A DNA stretch of 64,000 bases from the NCBI GenBank assembly GCA_038363925.1, contig JAQQWL010000003.1:1798001-1862000 (forward strand), given 5' to 3'. Below, one piece after another: positions 1-10,529 of the stretch (position 1 is the stretch's first letter; every line of letters starts with the position of its first letter). This stretch comes from Apiospora phragmitis. Its lineage: Eukaryota > Ascomycota > Sordariomycetes > Amphisphaeriales > Apiosporaceae. Under the pieces are notes generated by a model. The model ran no database searches. It was given only the letters and a program-made list of their open reading frames with translations, and was not told the DNA's origin. The translations under genes were made by a program, and so were the position numbers.

Positions 1-2036
1 TTGCATAGGTATGGCGATGAACCAATTCAAGAACTCCGTAACACTATGGAGGCCTGTCAGGCTATGTTGCTTCGGCAGACGAAGGGGCAGTTGGTCGAAT
101 CTTGTTGTGGGCCTCCTGCAGCCTTCGGCGAGCCTCGCCTTGGTGTTGGCTGGAGAGACGAGGCATGAGGCCTTACCCCTCGTCAGGAATGTTTCAATAC
201 GCGGCTCACTTCTTTTCGGCTATCACTGAACATGCAGAGAAGAATATATCGTGCTGGATATGCCACGGGATGGCGGGACAACCCGCGACACTTTGGCCAT
301 ACCATTTCTGCATACCAGTTCTGCTGCTGGTAATGGCTTCACAAGTTTTGGTCCTGTACAAGAGATGAAAGGTCTTCAAGCAGGTTAAATCCATCCTGGG
401 TACATCATGAATAGCATGCATCAAACGCGACTTTCGTCATATAGAGGGGGCCTATCATCCATGGTATGCCGTCGCCTTGGTTTCATGGCATGGTGACAAG
501 GCTGGTGATGAACTTGAGTTGTAACGTTTGCTCCAACAGCCGGAAGTCTTGAGGCTGATGACGAGATATCTTCATCCCTCCGCTCCAAGATGGTCTTGAG
601 GGCCTAGATATCTAAGACGATGGCTACGACGGCCCCCTGCGCGGCACCTGGTGTGGATGAAGCACCGCTCCGTCCGCAACCTCTCGCTGCCTCGATGGCA
701 AGGGCGACGCGTTACATGAACGACCTGTAATTGGCTCCCCACGCCTACTGGACAGCATATCGCCATGCCTTCATACCCAAACACTCGCACAAATGTTCGA
801 CTCCTTGGTCCATGTTTCAAGACGGGTGATTAATAACCGTTACGCCAGCATCCTTGCAACGCGCGAACCTCGGTCCCCGCCAGGGTGTCATCTACTGGAC
901 GGCATACCACCATGCCTATGGCTCACCTGCTGCACCTGCTACGCGCGCTCTCCAGACGAGAAGTGACGAGAATCGAGAGCAGCGCTCCCGAGGAGCCCCT
1001 TTCCGAAGATGCTTAGGAGAATTCTGGTTCCCTTCACATTTTCTGAAGGCACGGAGCTTCACTTGCGGCGTTGGTGAAAGCCTACAAACTCTGGGAGGAA
1101 CGAGGCGGTAGCCGCCCATCCTTGTTCAACCCTAACATCGGCGCTCAGGGCCCTTCGGATCTTGCTTCCAAAGACAAGAATAGAAAGCATACAACACCGA
1201 GGATTCCCAGGTCGTCACCGACCCTAGTACTAAAGGGTCCTTCGGATCTTGCTTCCACGTCAATGGCGCCAGATGAGTAGAATTTCAGTACTACGTTGGC
1301 TTTCAATGAACAAATCCACGACAACTCCGACGGCCTCACCCATTTCGAGGCAGTGAGGGACGTGTATGGCTCACAGATCGACTTCCCCATCTATCCGGAC
1401 GAGGGTATGACTCCAGGCAAGCCGAAAGGCGGTCGCCGTAGACCGCCCCCTCAAGCATTGGCAGCCATGAAAGCGCCCTTGGAGAAAAGAAGGCAGACAG
1501 CAGGGATTTTTTGTTCAAGGGCAATAATTGCAATGTCTTTCCCCAGCACGACGGAGTTTTACAAGATTACCCAGGTATCTCTACCAAGGCCATGCGGCAC
1601 TACTGTGCTTGAGTTTTTGCACAAGACCGACGAGGAGAACGAAGACGAGAAACTATACTTTGAGGTGTTTGAGCCCGTCTTCCTCTTCAGCTGGCCGTAC
1701 AGCTGCGAGCCGAACGAATACAACACTGTCAACTGCTTCGTCTAGTGCGGATGGGAGTGTCGCAATACGCATGACCCTTGTAAGTACTTATGTTTTATTG
1801 TGTTTTCTCCCTTCTTTATACCTTTTATGGAGTAATACTGGGCCATGAGAGTCGATGCGAGTAGAGGGCAGAGGGTAAAGTAGAACACTTAAAGACTTAG
1901 GACAGACTTGTCGACTAAGTTCATTTCAGCCCCGTAACCGGTATTGGCCAAGCTTAGCACTCAAACTTATACCCGCAAACTCCCCTACCTCCCTTTTTCG
2001 GTTGGCTTGTGATACGATCGGTACTAATAAAGTCTG
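1..2036. other. gene-poor relic region with scattered decayed coding fragments
   Basis: I find no convincing intact gene here. All open frames are short, overlap on both strands and are unrelated to one another. The longest (1296-1745, +) starts plausibly but has no recognisable domain and drifts into low-information sequence. A short segment centred on 'ccttcggatcttgcttcca' occurs twice, near 1147 and near 1234. The sixteen bases around 94 ('ggtcgaatcttgttgt') recur near 2551. Base composition is balanced, so this is not a RIP-type AT-rich tract. It looks like old duplicated sequence losing its coding capacity; the original identity is not visible. Confidence 0.5.
122..216 (+). repeat. direct repeat, copy A
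   Basis: About 95 bases containing 'cgccttggtgttggctgg' and 'ggaatgtttcaatacgcgg' are repeated with a few substitutions and a 2-base length difference at 2210-2300. Both copies have the same orientation and lie 2.1 kb apart. The match ends abruptly on both sides, so this is a dispersed duplication and not chance similarity. No element family could be named. Confidence 0.8.
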
Positions 2037-2200
2037 TTACAGGGGAGCTGAAGAAGCGCTACGCTTTCCCGAACGGCACGAAGAAGTACCACGAGCAGAA
2101 GGAGCTCGCCCATGGGTGTCACAGGGGGTCTGAAGGAGTGCTACGCTTTTCCGAACGGCAAGAAGCAGTACTACGAGCAGAAGGAGCCCATGGGCGAGCC
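2037..2200 (+). repeat. tandem duplication, two ~82-bp units
   Basis: Two adjacent units share the series 'gctacgcttt.ccgaacggca' (at 2058 and 2140) followed by 'acgagcagaaggagc'. The period is 82 bp, which is not a multiple of three, so the duplication shifts frame. Both units read lysine/tyrosine-rich peptides (YAFPNG...YEQKE) in their own frames. This suggests a duplicated piece of a former coding exon. The copy B repeat follows directly. Confidence 0.75.
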
Positions 2201-2209
2201 TACCGCAAC

Positions 2210-2300
2210 CTTCGACGAGCCGCGCCTTGGTGTTGGCTGGAGACGAGGCTTGAGGCCTCACCCCCCGTCAGGAATGTTTCAATACGCGGCTCACTTCTTT
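2210..2300 (+). repeat. direct repeat, copy B
   Basis: Second copy of the segment at 122-216, same orientation, joined directly to the 82-bp tandem duplication. The two copies differ by scattered substitutions and small indels, consistent with an old duplication. Confidence 0.8.
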
Positions 2301-4012
2301 CCGACTTTGATTGGAACTACCATGGGCGAGCTTAGGGTTACTTACGGTTAGTTCTACAAGAATGGACGCGACTGCTTCAAGAGGGCGACGCTGCAACCTG
2401 GCTACGACACACACAATGCCGAATGGACGCTTGCTGCATGGTGCACAGTCAGACAGCCGAGGCATATCTGAGTAAATTTGGCAAACGGTATGGGAATTGT
2501 ATAACTCTGTGATGATTCCTCCGCTGGTTCAGCTAAAGCCGCAGGGGGCGGTCGAATCTTGTTGTCATGCAGGGGAGGACATGTGTTTCTGGATAGGCCG
2601 ACGGACTGCATAGCGACAAGGCTAGCGAAGACTTCCCTACAGTCATAACGAATTTTCTAAGCCTGGCTTGGAAGAAGAAGTTGCGCAAGTCTTTTCCTCG
2701 TCATTTCGGCTACCATCGACCCCAAGGGCAACAAGATCGTCGTTCCCAAGGGAGGACGAGGTGGACGAGGACAAGGACGAGGTTCCCGCCGGCCCCGAGT
2801 TCTGGAATGACTACAAGCACGGCGGCTAAGGTCCCCCGGATGGCGCGGCTGGCGGCCAGGTCGCGGCCTAAGCAAGAACACAGATCAGTCTACAGTGCTG
2901 CTGGAAGGCCCTTACAAGGCTTCCAGAAAAGCAATGCAAGGTTATCAGACCAGACATTCCGGAGAAGATATGAAATTATTCTTTGTTAGATCTTCATTGA
3001 CGACCTCCCTGATGATGTCATGATTCTTATCCTATGGTGTCAAGACTGGCAGTCCCTCATCTTCTGAGCAAATACAACTTCGAGATCGTGTACGAAGATG
3101 GCGGGGTTGTGGCCACAACACCCGGTTCTGCAGCCGAGGGATATAAGCCCCACACCGAGAGTTTGGCTGGAGATGACGACATTAGAGATAACGGCAAGGC
3201 ATGCAATGCTGCCTTTTCTTTCGAGGAAATGTCGCAGTTGCTTTTCATGATGCAGGAGCATTTAATCGAGATGTACCCTGAAGAGGGTGTAAAGATTGTC
3301 TCCGTGCTCGTCGGAATGAAGTTTCGTATAGATTCGACCAAGTAGATGGGAAGCGTCGCTGGAGACGAGTATGGACTGTAAGATGTCACCACGAGATCTC
3401 GAAATATTGGTAGGGAAGGGAGAGTGGGAGACTGGCAATGCTACGAGATTCAAACATCAAAGTACTTTGGACGGATTGCTGGCCTTGGGCTACTTTCAGA
3501 AATTCGAAGATCGGCTTTCAAGATGACCGTTATTGCGCATTGGTGAGACCAACCGATCTGAGGCGTGCTCGTGGCCAACCATGATTTGTCAAGACCACGA
3601 TTGGTGATTGATAACCAGCTAAAGCTGGTATCTCAAGGGATGTCCTTCGGGTTTGCCGCATGGTGACGAGGCTGGCGATGACGCGCCACCCAGTCCCCCT
3701 TGCATACTGAGCGGCATGGAATCACGCCCATGTTGCGCCACCTCACCCAACTCGCATTTATATCCAACGCAAAATTGGCCGATTCCGAGCAGACCACCCA
3801 CGCTACCGCGTCCCGGTCAGCGACCTCAAGGCACTGTGCTATGCCATCAGTATCTCTTATGGCTTCCACCTGAACACCGAGGCCCTGGCTCCCGTCCTGC
3901 ATAGGCTACGCCTACTGGGGCCACCAGGACAGACCCCAGAAAACAGATTGACGAGTCTGACGCGACGGTGGAGAGGATATTCACGTTCTGTTTCTACCCT
4001 TAACGTGCCAAA
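2301..4012. other. unrecognised decayed coding fragments
   Basis: Several stretches look formerly coding. Bases 2715-2830 read a glycine/arginine-rich segment in one frame and an acidic segment ending in a stop in another. An open frame at 3034-3345 (+) encodes about 103 residues with an acidic middle and no known motif. A stretch near 3658 ('tggtgacgaggctgg') resembles one near 489. I see no signal that joins these into one gene, and no family could be assigned. Confidence 0.35.
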
Positions 4013-4985
4013 TTGGCATGGCCTCCAAGGAAGACGACCTTCGGAACTCGTGTTCCTGACATTCCCACCTGCATGACCGCCGAAGAGACAGTCAGACAGA
4101 GGATGCTTAGCCTGACCAATGCGATAAGAGCTTATTTGGTAATGATAAGACCAAATCGCGCGAGAAGGGTAAGGAGAGTCGCCAACGGCCCGCCTGCCGG
4201 AAAGGCAGTGAAGCGAACTAAGGCTTACAACGACTACGTGGACGAGATATCGGGGGACGACCAGAACTCCCCTCGTGGCAAGAAGATCAAGTCAGAGAAC
4301 GTGGGCAACTGGCGATAGTGCAACCATCCACAAACCAGTGAGGTTGACGGTCGACCAGCCCGCAACCTCGCCGGAGAAATCGGACATGTCATAAACGTCC
4401 AGGTAATCCAGAAGGAAAGAAGGGTCGTTCCGGTAAGAGATACCCCGCAATATCATGTAGGAAGGCTGCTAACGCGTTATCCTCGCAGGCTACGGAATGA
4501 ACGTATTCGCCTTTGTCGAGTACGCCCATGCGGAGGTCGCTGAGTAGGCAGCGCAGGACCTGGTAAGTCGAACTCATCCCCGACACAGAATTCACTGCAT
4601 TATGTGGTCCACAGACTTAAAATTCATTATTGATAGTCTGCGTGGATGGCGATTCATTAACAATGGGCTTTCCTATAATCACCACCGACAAGAATGAATC
4701 TAAGGTGTGTCTATTGCTCAAAGAATTGCCGACAATGTCTATGTCTTGAGGAATCACCGACAACTGATTTCATATCTCGAAGAATCGGCGACTATCTATG
4801 GTTTTTTATTCACTATGGAAGCTCTCTCTGTCCTCACTATGTACCAATTCGTCACCAGACAGCTTCAATTCGACTTCAAGAAGCTCGGCCGCCTCGCCGG
4901 GTATAAGAACTTCCGCAGCACCAGAACGAGAAGTCCGGCCCGAGGTCCGGTTACAAGAACTTCAGAAGCACCAAGAACTTGATGT
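4013..4985 (+). pseudogene. broken gene remnant that keeps its splice signals
   Basis: An open frame at 4013-4318 ends in a lysine-rich stretch (SPRGKKIKSENVGNWR). About 85 bases on is a well-formed fungal intron: donor GTAATC at 4403, a GCTAAC branch site near 4467 and the acceptor TCGCAG ending at 4488. The following exon reads GYGMNVFAFVEYAHAEVAE and is then cut by a TAG at 4545. A second donor, GTAAGT, lies at 4563. Further on (4707-4982) a frame reads a hydrophobic/basic segment with an internally repeated ~33-nt unit (YKNFRSTRT...). The reading frames do not connect without breaks. I read it as a dead multi-exon gene; the family is unknown to me. Confidence 0.45.
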
Positions 4986-6385
4986 AATTTATGGCTGATT
5001 AATCTACTCCTTGTATTAAACACGTTACGACAGCGGCTGACCATACTTCCAGGACGCAGCTCCGCCAGAAGCTCGACTAGGCTGTTGAAACCGACACTGC
5101 TGCTGGCAAGCAGGCCACTCCGGTTGGCGAGGGCTCCGAGCGCAAGCGCGACGATGTCGACGAGGACGAGCAAGACGGCGGCGACGAGTCCGCTGTGCTT
5201 GCTAAGCGTGCTCTCGCGCTTCAGCGAGATAACTGTTCCCAAGAAGACCAAGGATACCGTCGAGGCCGAGGACGATGTGGAGGATGATGGTGGAAGACAC
5301 AATGGCACTCAAGAAGAACAACAAGAAGGGCACCAAGCCACCTCAGGCGCACCGAGACCTGGCCTGGACCCAGGCGAGGCTTCCGTGGCGAGCTGACGGA
5401 CGGGCGGTCGGTACGTCCGCTGCGTCTGCCGCCTACATGGGGACGTGCTGTAGTCGCCATCTCAAGCAGTCAACTCAAGTGAGACCAACACTTTCGGATG
5501 TAACCTTGCGCGTCGACTAACCCGTCCAGCATCGCCTAGCATAACCCTTGCGAAAAGAACCCAATCACAGTCGCCCAAGATGGAGTTCAAGTTGTTGTCC
5601 CCTGGCAACGGTGGCGACGATGGTCAGCCCGTGTTGCTCATCAACTCTTATCCACCTGTCAAAACCCCATTCGCCCAAGATGGGGTTTGTGGAGTTTTCC
5701 CGTCCTCCGGCCTGAAGCCATAAGTTGAACCACCATTAAGTGGCAGGATCAGTCTATACGAGATACAAACGATGTAACGAGTATTCCCGGATCCCTTACA
5801 CCCCGATCTGAGACTCCTATGGTGGTCAAGTCGAGCGCATCACCGAGCCTCAGAGTTTCGACACGTGGTACTGTCCTCCCGTCGACGCGCTACTCTTCGA
5901 CACCAACGTAAGCCCAGGAGCAGCCCAACCGCACTCTCTGCGGCGCCAGCATCCGCAACGAGGCGCACAGCCTCCGGACCTACTACGGCCGGGAGCATAA
6001 CCCGATTCCGCCCACGCGCTGGACACCGAGGGAGAGAGATAGAGAGCGCGAGCCTCTGCTTCTGTTGCGAACAGAACGACTCATGGGCTGTTGTGCCTAC
6101 GAGAGAGCACCGTGCTCTCTTTGACACCCTTGCCTATGCTACGCCAAATCGCCGCGGCAGATGACAAGCGCAACGCCTGCTGCTGCTGCTGGGATTTTGG
6201 ACGAAAGCCATCTTGCTAAAGTAGTGCCCCAATGTCTTTGGCGACGGTGTCGTTTTGCTCTCTTAATGAGTAAGGTGCCGGCCGACTGGCAGGCCACTGG
6301 CGCCCTCTTCGACCTCAAGGACAAGAAGAACGTTATGCAGCGCTTTAAACGAAAGTGCCCAGCATACTGCATATTTTGCGGTCTG
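4986..6385. other. relic sequence, no gene supported
   Basis: A segment near 5085-5290 reads an alternation of acidic and basic residues (a KRDDVDEDE-type motif) in one frame, but no start or splice context supports a gene. The string 'tcgcccaagatgg' occurs twice, near 5570 and 5672. Bases 6161-6409 hold a short open frame beginning with an alanine run from (CTG)n and ending in a lysine-rich A-run. Nothing here could be assigned to a family. Confidence 0.4.
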
Positions 6386-6425
6386 AAAAAAAAAATGAAA
6401 ATAAAATAAAATAAAATCAATTTTT
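6386..6425 (+). repeat. A-rich (AAAAT)n tract
   Basis: A run of ten A followed by several AAAAT units. It lies at the end of a short formerly coding stretch, as a retroposed 3' tail might, but no reverse transcriptase sequence or target duplication is visible. Confidence 0.7.
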
Positions 6426-6460
6426 GAAGTCCGTTCTCCTGCCGGTGTAATGCTAAATTT

Positions 6461-6565
6461 GCCCAAACGGAACTAAACGGAAGGAAGGCCCGTAAAAGTT
6501 GGGCCAAACGGAACCAACCGAACCGAAGGCCCACAAAAGCTGGCTCAAACGGAACCAAACGGCAC
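6461..6565 (+). repeat. ~42-bp minisatellite, 2.5 units
   Basis: Units at 6461-6502 and 6503-6543, with a partial third at 6544-6565, share 'ccaaacggaac', then 'gaaggccc' and 'aaaag.tgg'. Unit length is 41-42 bp. On the minus strand each unit reads a repeated aromatic/proline peptide, but nothing shows that it is translated. Confidence 0.75.
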
Positions 6566-7416
6566 GAGAAGCCGTAATAACGACGTTCACCGTAGATGGA
6601 CGAAATAAAAAATAAAAAATTAATACACATACTCGGTAAATACTCGAAAAACCACCCGTCGTGACCTGCAATTTACAAAATAATACATACATATAATAAT
6701 GAATCTCGTGGCCATATAGTATTCATAAGTAAGTAAAATATCTTAGAGAATTAGAAAAATTATATCAAGGCAACAAAAGTATCTACGCGGGCAGCGTCAT
6801 GGCTCCTTCGTGACAGATATCAATCTAGTTGTCCAACTTCGACCATATTCCTTCAACCGGTCCACTTCGTATTTTCCAGCCCAGTAGAAATTTCAAAAGA
6901 GAACATTTGAATTCAATTAGCATTAGGCGGTATGGCCAAGCTGCGTGGGTTCGAATGCGTATTTTCATAGACGTCGCTGCTAACCATCTCGGACCACTCA
7001 TATAGGCTACCTGGATCAAAGACAAAGGCCTCCCCAGCAGGTGCTCGAGACGCGTAGTGTACGTGCTACCCTGTAAGCTTACCCTGTAATGATAGCTGGC
7101 GGCACCGGTGGCGGCAAGTGCTTCGAAGGGATGATGTCCACGTTTTGACGTGGAGGCAGGAGAAGAGTTGAACAAAGGGTCTTTGAATGCACGATTAGTC
7201 ATCCAGTCAATCGCATCAATTGGAGAGAGAACCTACTTGCATTCCAGACGTACCATCCAATGAACTGTACGTTCGAAGCAAATCCCTCCGTCTCATTCAT
7301 TCTGCCCTGAGTGGGCGACTGTCTGTCTACAAACCTGGGCTTTGGGGGGACTCTATTCTTCTTTGCATCTCTAGCGCAGGATCACTCACACCGCTACATT
7401 ACATACGAGGAAGAAA
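6566..7416. other. AT-rich spacer and upstream region of the CutC-like gene
   Basis: Bases 6580-6800 are AT-rich without coding signal. A minus-strand open frame (6825-7202) has no recognisable domain. The last ~200 bases are the probable promoter and leader of the downstream gene. A CT-rich stretch lies near 7335-7380, but no specific element could be assigned. Confidence 0.4.
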
Positions 7417-8278
7417 ATGCCTGCGAACCTCGAGGTCCCCATCTTCGGCCCCGCCTCCGCGCTCCCCGCCATCGCAGCCGGCGCAGCCCGCATCGAGCTC
7501 AACGCCGCGGGGTCCTACCTAGCCGGCGGCCTGACGCCCACCGTCGAGGATGTGGCACATCTCCGAGATGCGCAAGTCCCCGTGCGCGTCATGATCCGCC
7601 CGCGCGGTCCTCCCATGGGGCAGGAGGAGGAGGGGCAACGAGACTTCCTATACTCGGATGCCGAGATCGACGGGATGGTGCGGTCCATCGAGGAACTCAA
7701 GGCATCGGGCGCGATGCGTGTCGGGGAGGGGTGACGGCTTCGTGTTTGGGGCTCTGTCGGCAGTGACAGAAACCGAGGGTGGTGGTGGTGGTGGTAGCAG
7801 GGTCGTTCTGCAGGTTGAGACTGCGCAGAGGCTGGTTGCGGCTTCGAGGCCGTACAAGACCGTCTTCCATCGCGCGTTCGACGACATTGTGGGCTGCGAC
7901 AACGTGGGTGGTGGTGCCGCCGCCGACGACGACGGGACTTCGGGAACAGTGACAGAGTGGGAGAATGCGTTGGCGTCGCTTGTGCAGATGGGCGTCGACG
8001 GCATCCTCACGTCAGGCGGTCCTGGCAATGCGGCCCAAAACATCGCCACACTGAGAAAGATCATGGCAAAGGCTGGCGACAGTATCGAGATTATCGCGGG
8101 CGGCGGGGTAAGAAGCGGCAATGTGGGAGAGCTGTGCTCAAAGATAGATCTAGGCCGTGGCGGGAGAGGTAGTGATGGGAAAGAACCGTGGGTCCATTCT
8201 TCTTGCCTGACAGGAGGAGATGATGAGGTGGATGCGACAGAAGTCCGGAAGATCCTAGGAGAGCTCAACTCAAAATAA
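7417..8278 (+). CDS. cutC: CutC-family copper homeostasis protein, with a one-base frame break
   Basis: CutC proteins are TIM-barrel proteins linked to copper handling; the biochemical activity is unsettled. The N-terminal half begins MPANLEVPIFGPASALPA, and GAARIELNAAGSYLAGGLTPT and PVRVMIRPRG follow, all family signatures. The C-terminal half carries GDGFVFGALSAV, VFHRAFDDI, GVDGILTSGGPGNAAQN and EIIAGGGVRSGNVGEL and ends GELNSK. The two halves lie in different frames. The first frame stops at a TGA near 7732, while GDGFVFG begins one base out of phase in the G-rich run 'ggggaggggtg'. Removing one base gives 286 residues, the usual fungal length. An intron cannot replace the shift, since any GT..AG pair there would remove conserved residues. 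The call is firm; the break is probably a base-call insertion. Confidence 0.88.
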
Positions 8279-8742
8279 TGATCCATATCTATGGAGGATC
8301 ATTTCGGCCAAAATCGCCCCTCTCGGATCTTGCGGGCTAAGCGAACCGGCCGAGGACAGTAGTAACGAGCATGTGGGAAATCGCATGTTGAAAGCTTCTG
8401 TCCGTACGAATGGCTGTGGCCTTGACATACAATATGACGGGAGACTAATCGTATTGGAACTTGGACTGGATGTGAGCAAGCCCTTACAGATCAAGTTACC
8501 TCTATCAAACATCTCAGGGATTTCACATCATACCAGCCGCGATCCCGACCGGATGCTACAATAACTTGAGAAACGTACACTCGATTTTCTTAGTACTGAT
8601 ACAGGAGTCGACGGAAACCTCCCCCTCCGCCTCTTACAATTGACAATCTTCTACTACTTCCTCCGCTGCATAGACAAGACAACTAGCACGCCTTCGTATG
8701 TGTGGGATATGTGGAAGAGTGTTGTCGGTCCTCCTAGCACCA
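8279..8742. other. intergenic region between convergent genes
   Basis: This holds the 3' ends of the CutC-like gene (+) and the small secreted protein gene (-). Open frames on both strands are short and lack recognisable content. No repeat or RNA gene is visible. Confidence 0.5.
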
Positions 8743-9541
8743 TTATGCTAGAAATTTAGCAGTAGTAGGCGAATACTTATGGAAAGGAGGTCCCTCTGGC
8801 TCTCTGCACCTGAAAGCCACAGTTCTGTCGTCAATAGCGTCAGGGTCATCCGGCCCGACGCCCCCATACAGTCGGGCTTCGCCCGTGCTGACGATGATAT
8901 GGCCATTCAACGGCGTGTCGGGTTCGCAGTTCTCGGACCTGTAAAAGAGTTGGTATAGAGTCAGCATCATATGTATAGAAGACAACGTCTGTATGATAAT
9001 CATGGCCATTGCGTCTCTTTCTCTTATTCTTCTTCTTCTTTCATTGCATACTTGCTTCGTTCGGGCGGTGAGAACAAAGAGGAACGACAGACAGACACCC
9101 GATAGGGAAGAGAATGCAAGGGAAAATTATTCGTACTTGTACAGCGTGCAGTTCATGACAGTAGTGCCATAAATCCTGACCGATGAGACCCCCTGTGGCG
9201 ATCCGACGTGTAAGGGAGAGCCCTCCAAGCTGACTACTCGAGACCGTCGGTTAATGTCTTCCTAATCTCGTCACGAAAGGCGCAAGACTGGGCCTCGAAA
9301 CGTTTCAAAGCTTACTACATGTGTCCCTCTGGCCGTAGCGCTTGGGCGTGGTAGGGTCGGTGTAATTGAGGCAGGGTATGGTTTCGTCAATACCTTGAAA
9401 GTCGGGGTTGGGACACAACTCGACAATCTCCCCGACCGCGGTGATAGCTCTGCTACGAATCCTATCCGTGGTCGACATCGCCATGGCAGCACTGAGGCTG
9501 GAGTTGGAAAGAAAGATGACAATGATGAGAGTGAGCATCAT
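8743..9541 (-). CDS. small secreted six-cysteine protein, three exons
   Basis: Exons on the minus strand are 9316-9541, 9137-9233 and 8743-8938; together they give 519 nt and 172 residues in one unbroken frame. Intron 1 (82 nt) has GTAAGC..TAG. Intron 2 (198 nt) has GTACGA..CAG with a CTGAC-type branch. The protein starts MMLTLIIVIFLSNSSLSA, a clear signal peptide, and has no further membrane segment. The mature part has six cysteines, and its middle and end read SVRIYGTTVMNCTLYKSENC and DDRTVAFRCRE. The pattern of a hydrophobic strand, C-x-L-Y-x(3)-C, and a closing 'DDRTVAFRC' resembles secreted beta/gamma-crystallin-like fungal proteins, an inference from pattern only. Without the second splice the frame would stop just after CTLYKYE. 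Candidate effector or wall-associated protein; function unknown. Confidence 0.72.
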
Positions 9542-10529
9542 GTTGAGAAACTTAGTAGATAGGTAGAAGCCAGAGGATATGATGATGGATTTCAGACAGT
9601 GATGGTGGAGGTATGATGATCGGGAACAGGCGATGTTCTTCCACATGGCATGTAAACCCCCATTATGTAGTCAGTCAGTCCCCCTCCTTCCAGCTCGCAA
9701 CAACTCTCAACACGTTCAACCAAAGAGAGATCGTCAGCCATCTCGACGATAGATTGAGGGAAAGGATGCTACACGGATCCGATATCGCAAAATGTCTCGA
9801 TCTTTTCAGCTCAGGGGGCACAGCTGATGTGCAGAAAAAGGCCACGATGCTTCGTAAGATTGAGTAATGGTGTTTGTCGTGGCACGATCTCAAACGAAGC
9901 TGCTTAGGCGAACCCATGTTACATGCTGGTTCTCTCGGGTATTGCAGAAACAGGATAGCTTGAAAGAAATCTCCTTGGTCATATTGCGGCTGTGAAGACC
10001 AAGACATAGAAAGCCGGCTCATCCCTGATCGCGAGACTGCCCAGCAGCATGGTTGACAAGGTTACTAACTCAATTCCTATATATTCCAATCCGTAGCGAG
10101 CATTTAATGTGTCCACATGATGTCATAAGATACCATACCCAAGTCTTGGGTCATGTCTTATACCTTTAACCGATTTGTCTAAGTTTAATCTCCCGAACGC
10201 TTGTAGGCGTGTTTGCGATACATCCAACGAAGCTGAAGCAAGACATCGCCGCCACGGTGTTGGAGCAAGAAGGCAGTTTTGGTAGATTAAGATATGCCAT
10301 TTTGAATATAGCTATAAGTATAGCCGAAAAGAACGAATAAATAGAGTCATATAGCAATATCGTGATGTCGCTTGCCGTGTGCAAGACCAAGATCGGAAAC
10401 CAAATGATGGGAGGTTCGTCAAAATTAACGAATGGGAAACCAATTCCACAGAAACGAAATGGTATCGCTATATCATCCAGGCGTGTGAAATCATATATTT
10501 CTGAGAGATACCTGTCCGTTGCACCAGGC
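9542..10529. other. intergenic: promoter side of the secreted protein gene and 3' side of SAMDC
   Basis: No gene is supported. Open frames at 9613-9867 (+) and 9675-10022 (-) overlap and have no family features. An AT-richer stretch at 10270-10360 probably contains 3' flanking sequence of the decarboxylase gene. Confidence 0.45.

Noticed and set aside
6926..6967. tRNA-like string 'ggcggtatggccaagc' followed closely by 'gggttcgaatgcg'
   Set aside because: The D-arm-like and T-arm-like parts are almost adjacent, with no anticodon arm and no pairing acceptor stem.
7417..8278. Intron instead of a frameshift in the CutC-like gene
   Set aside because: Every GT..AG pair near 7724-7765 is shorter than about 40 nt and would remove the conserved GDGFVFG block.
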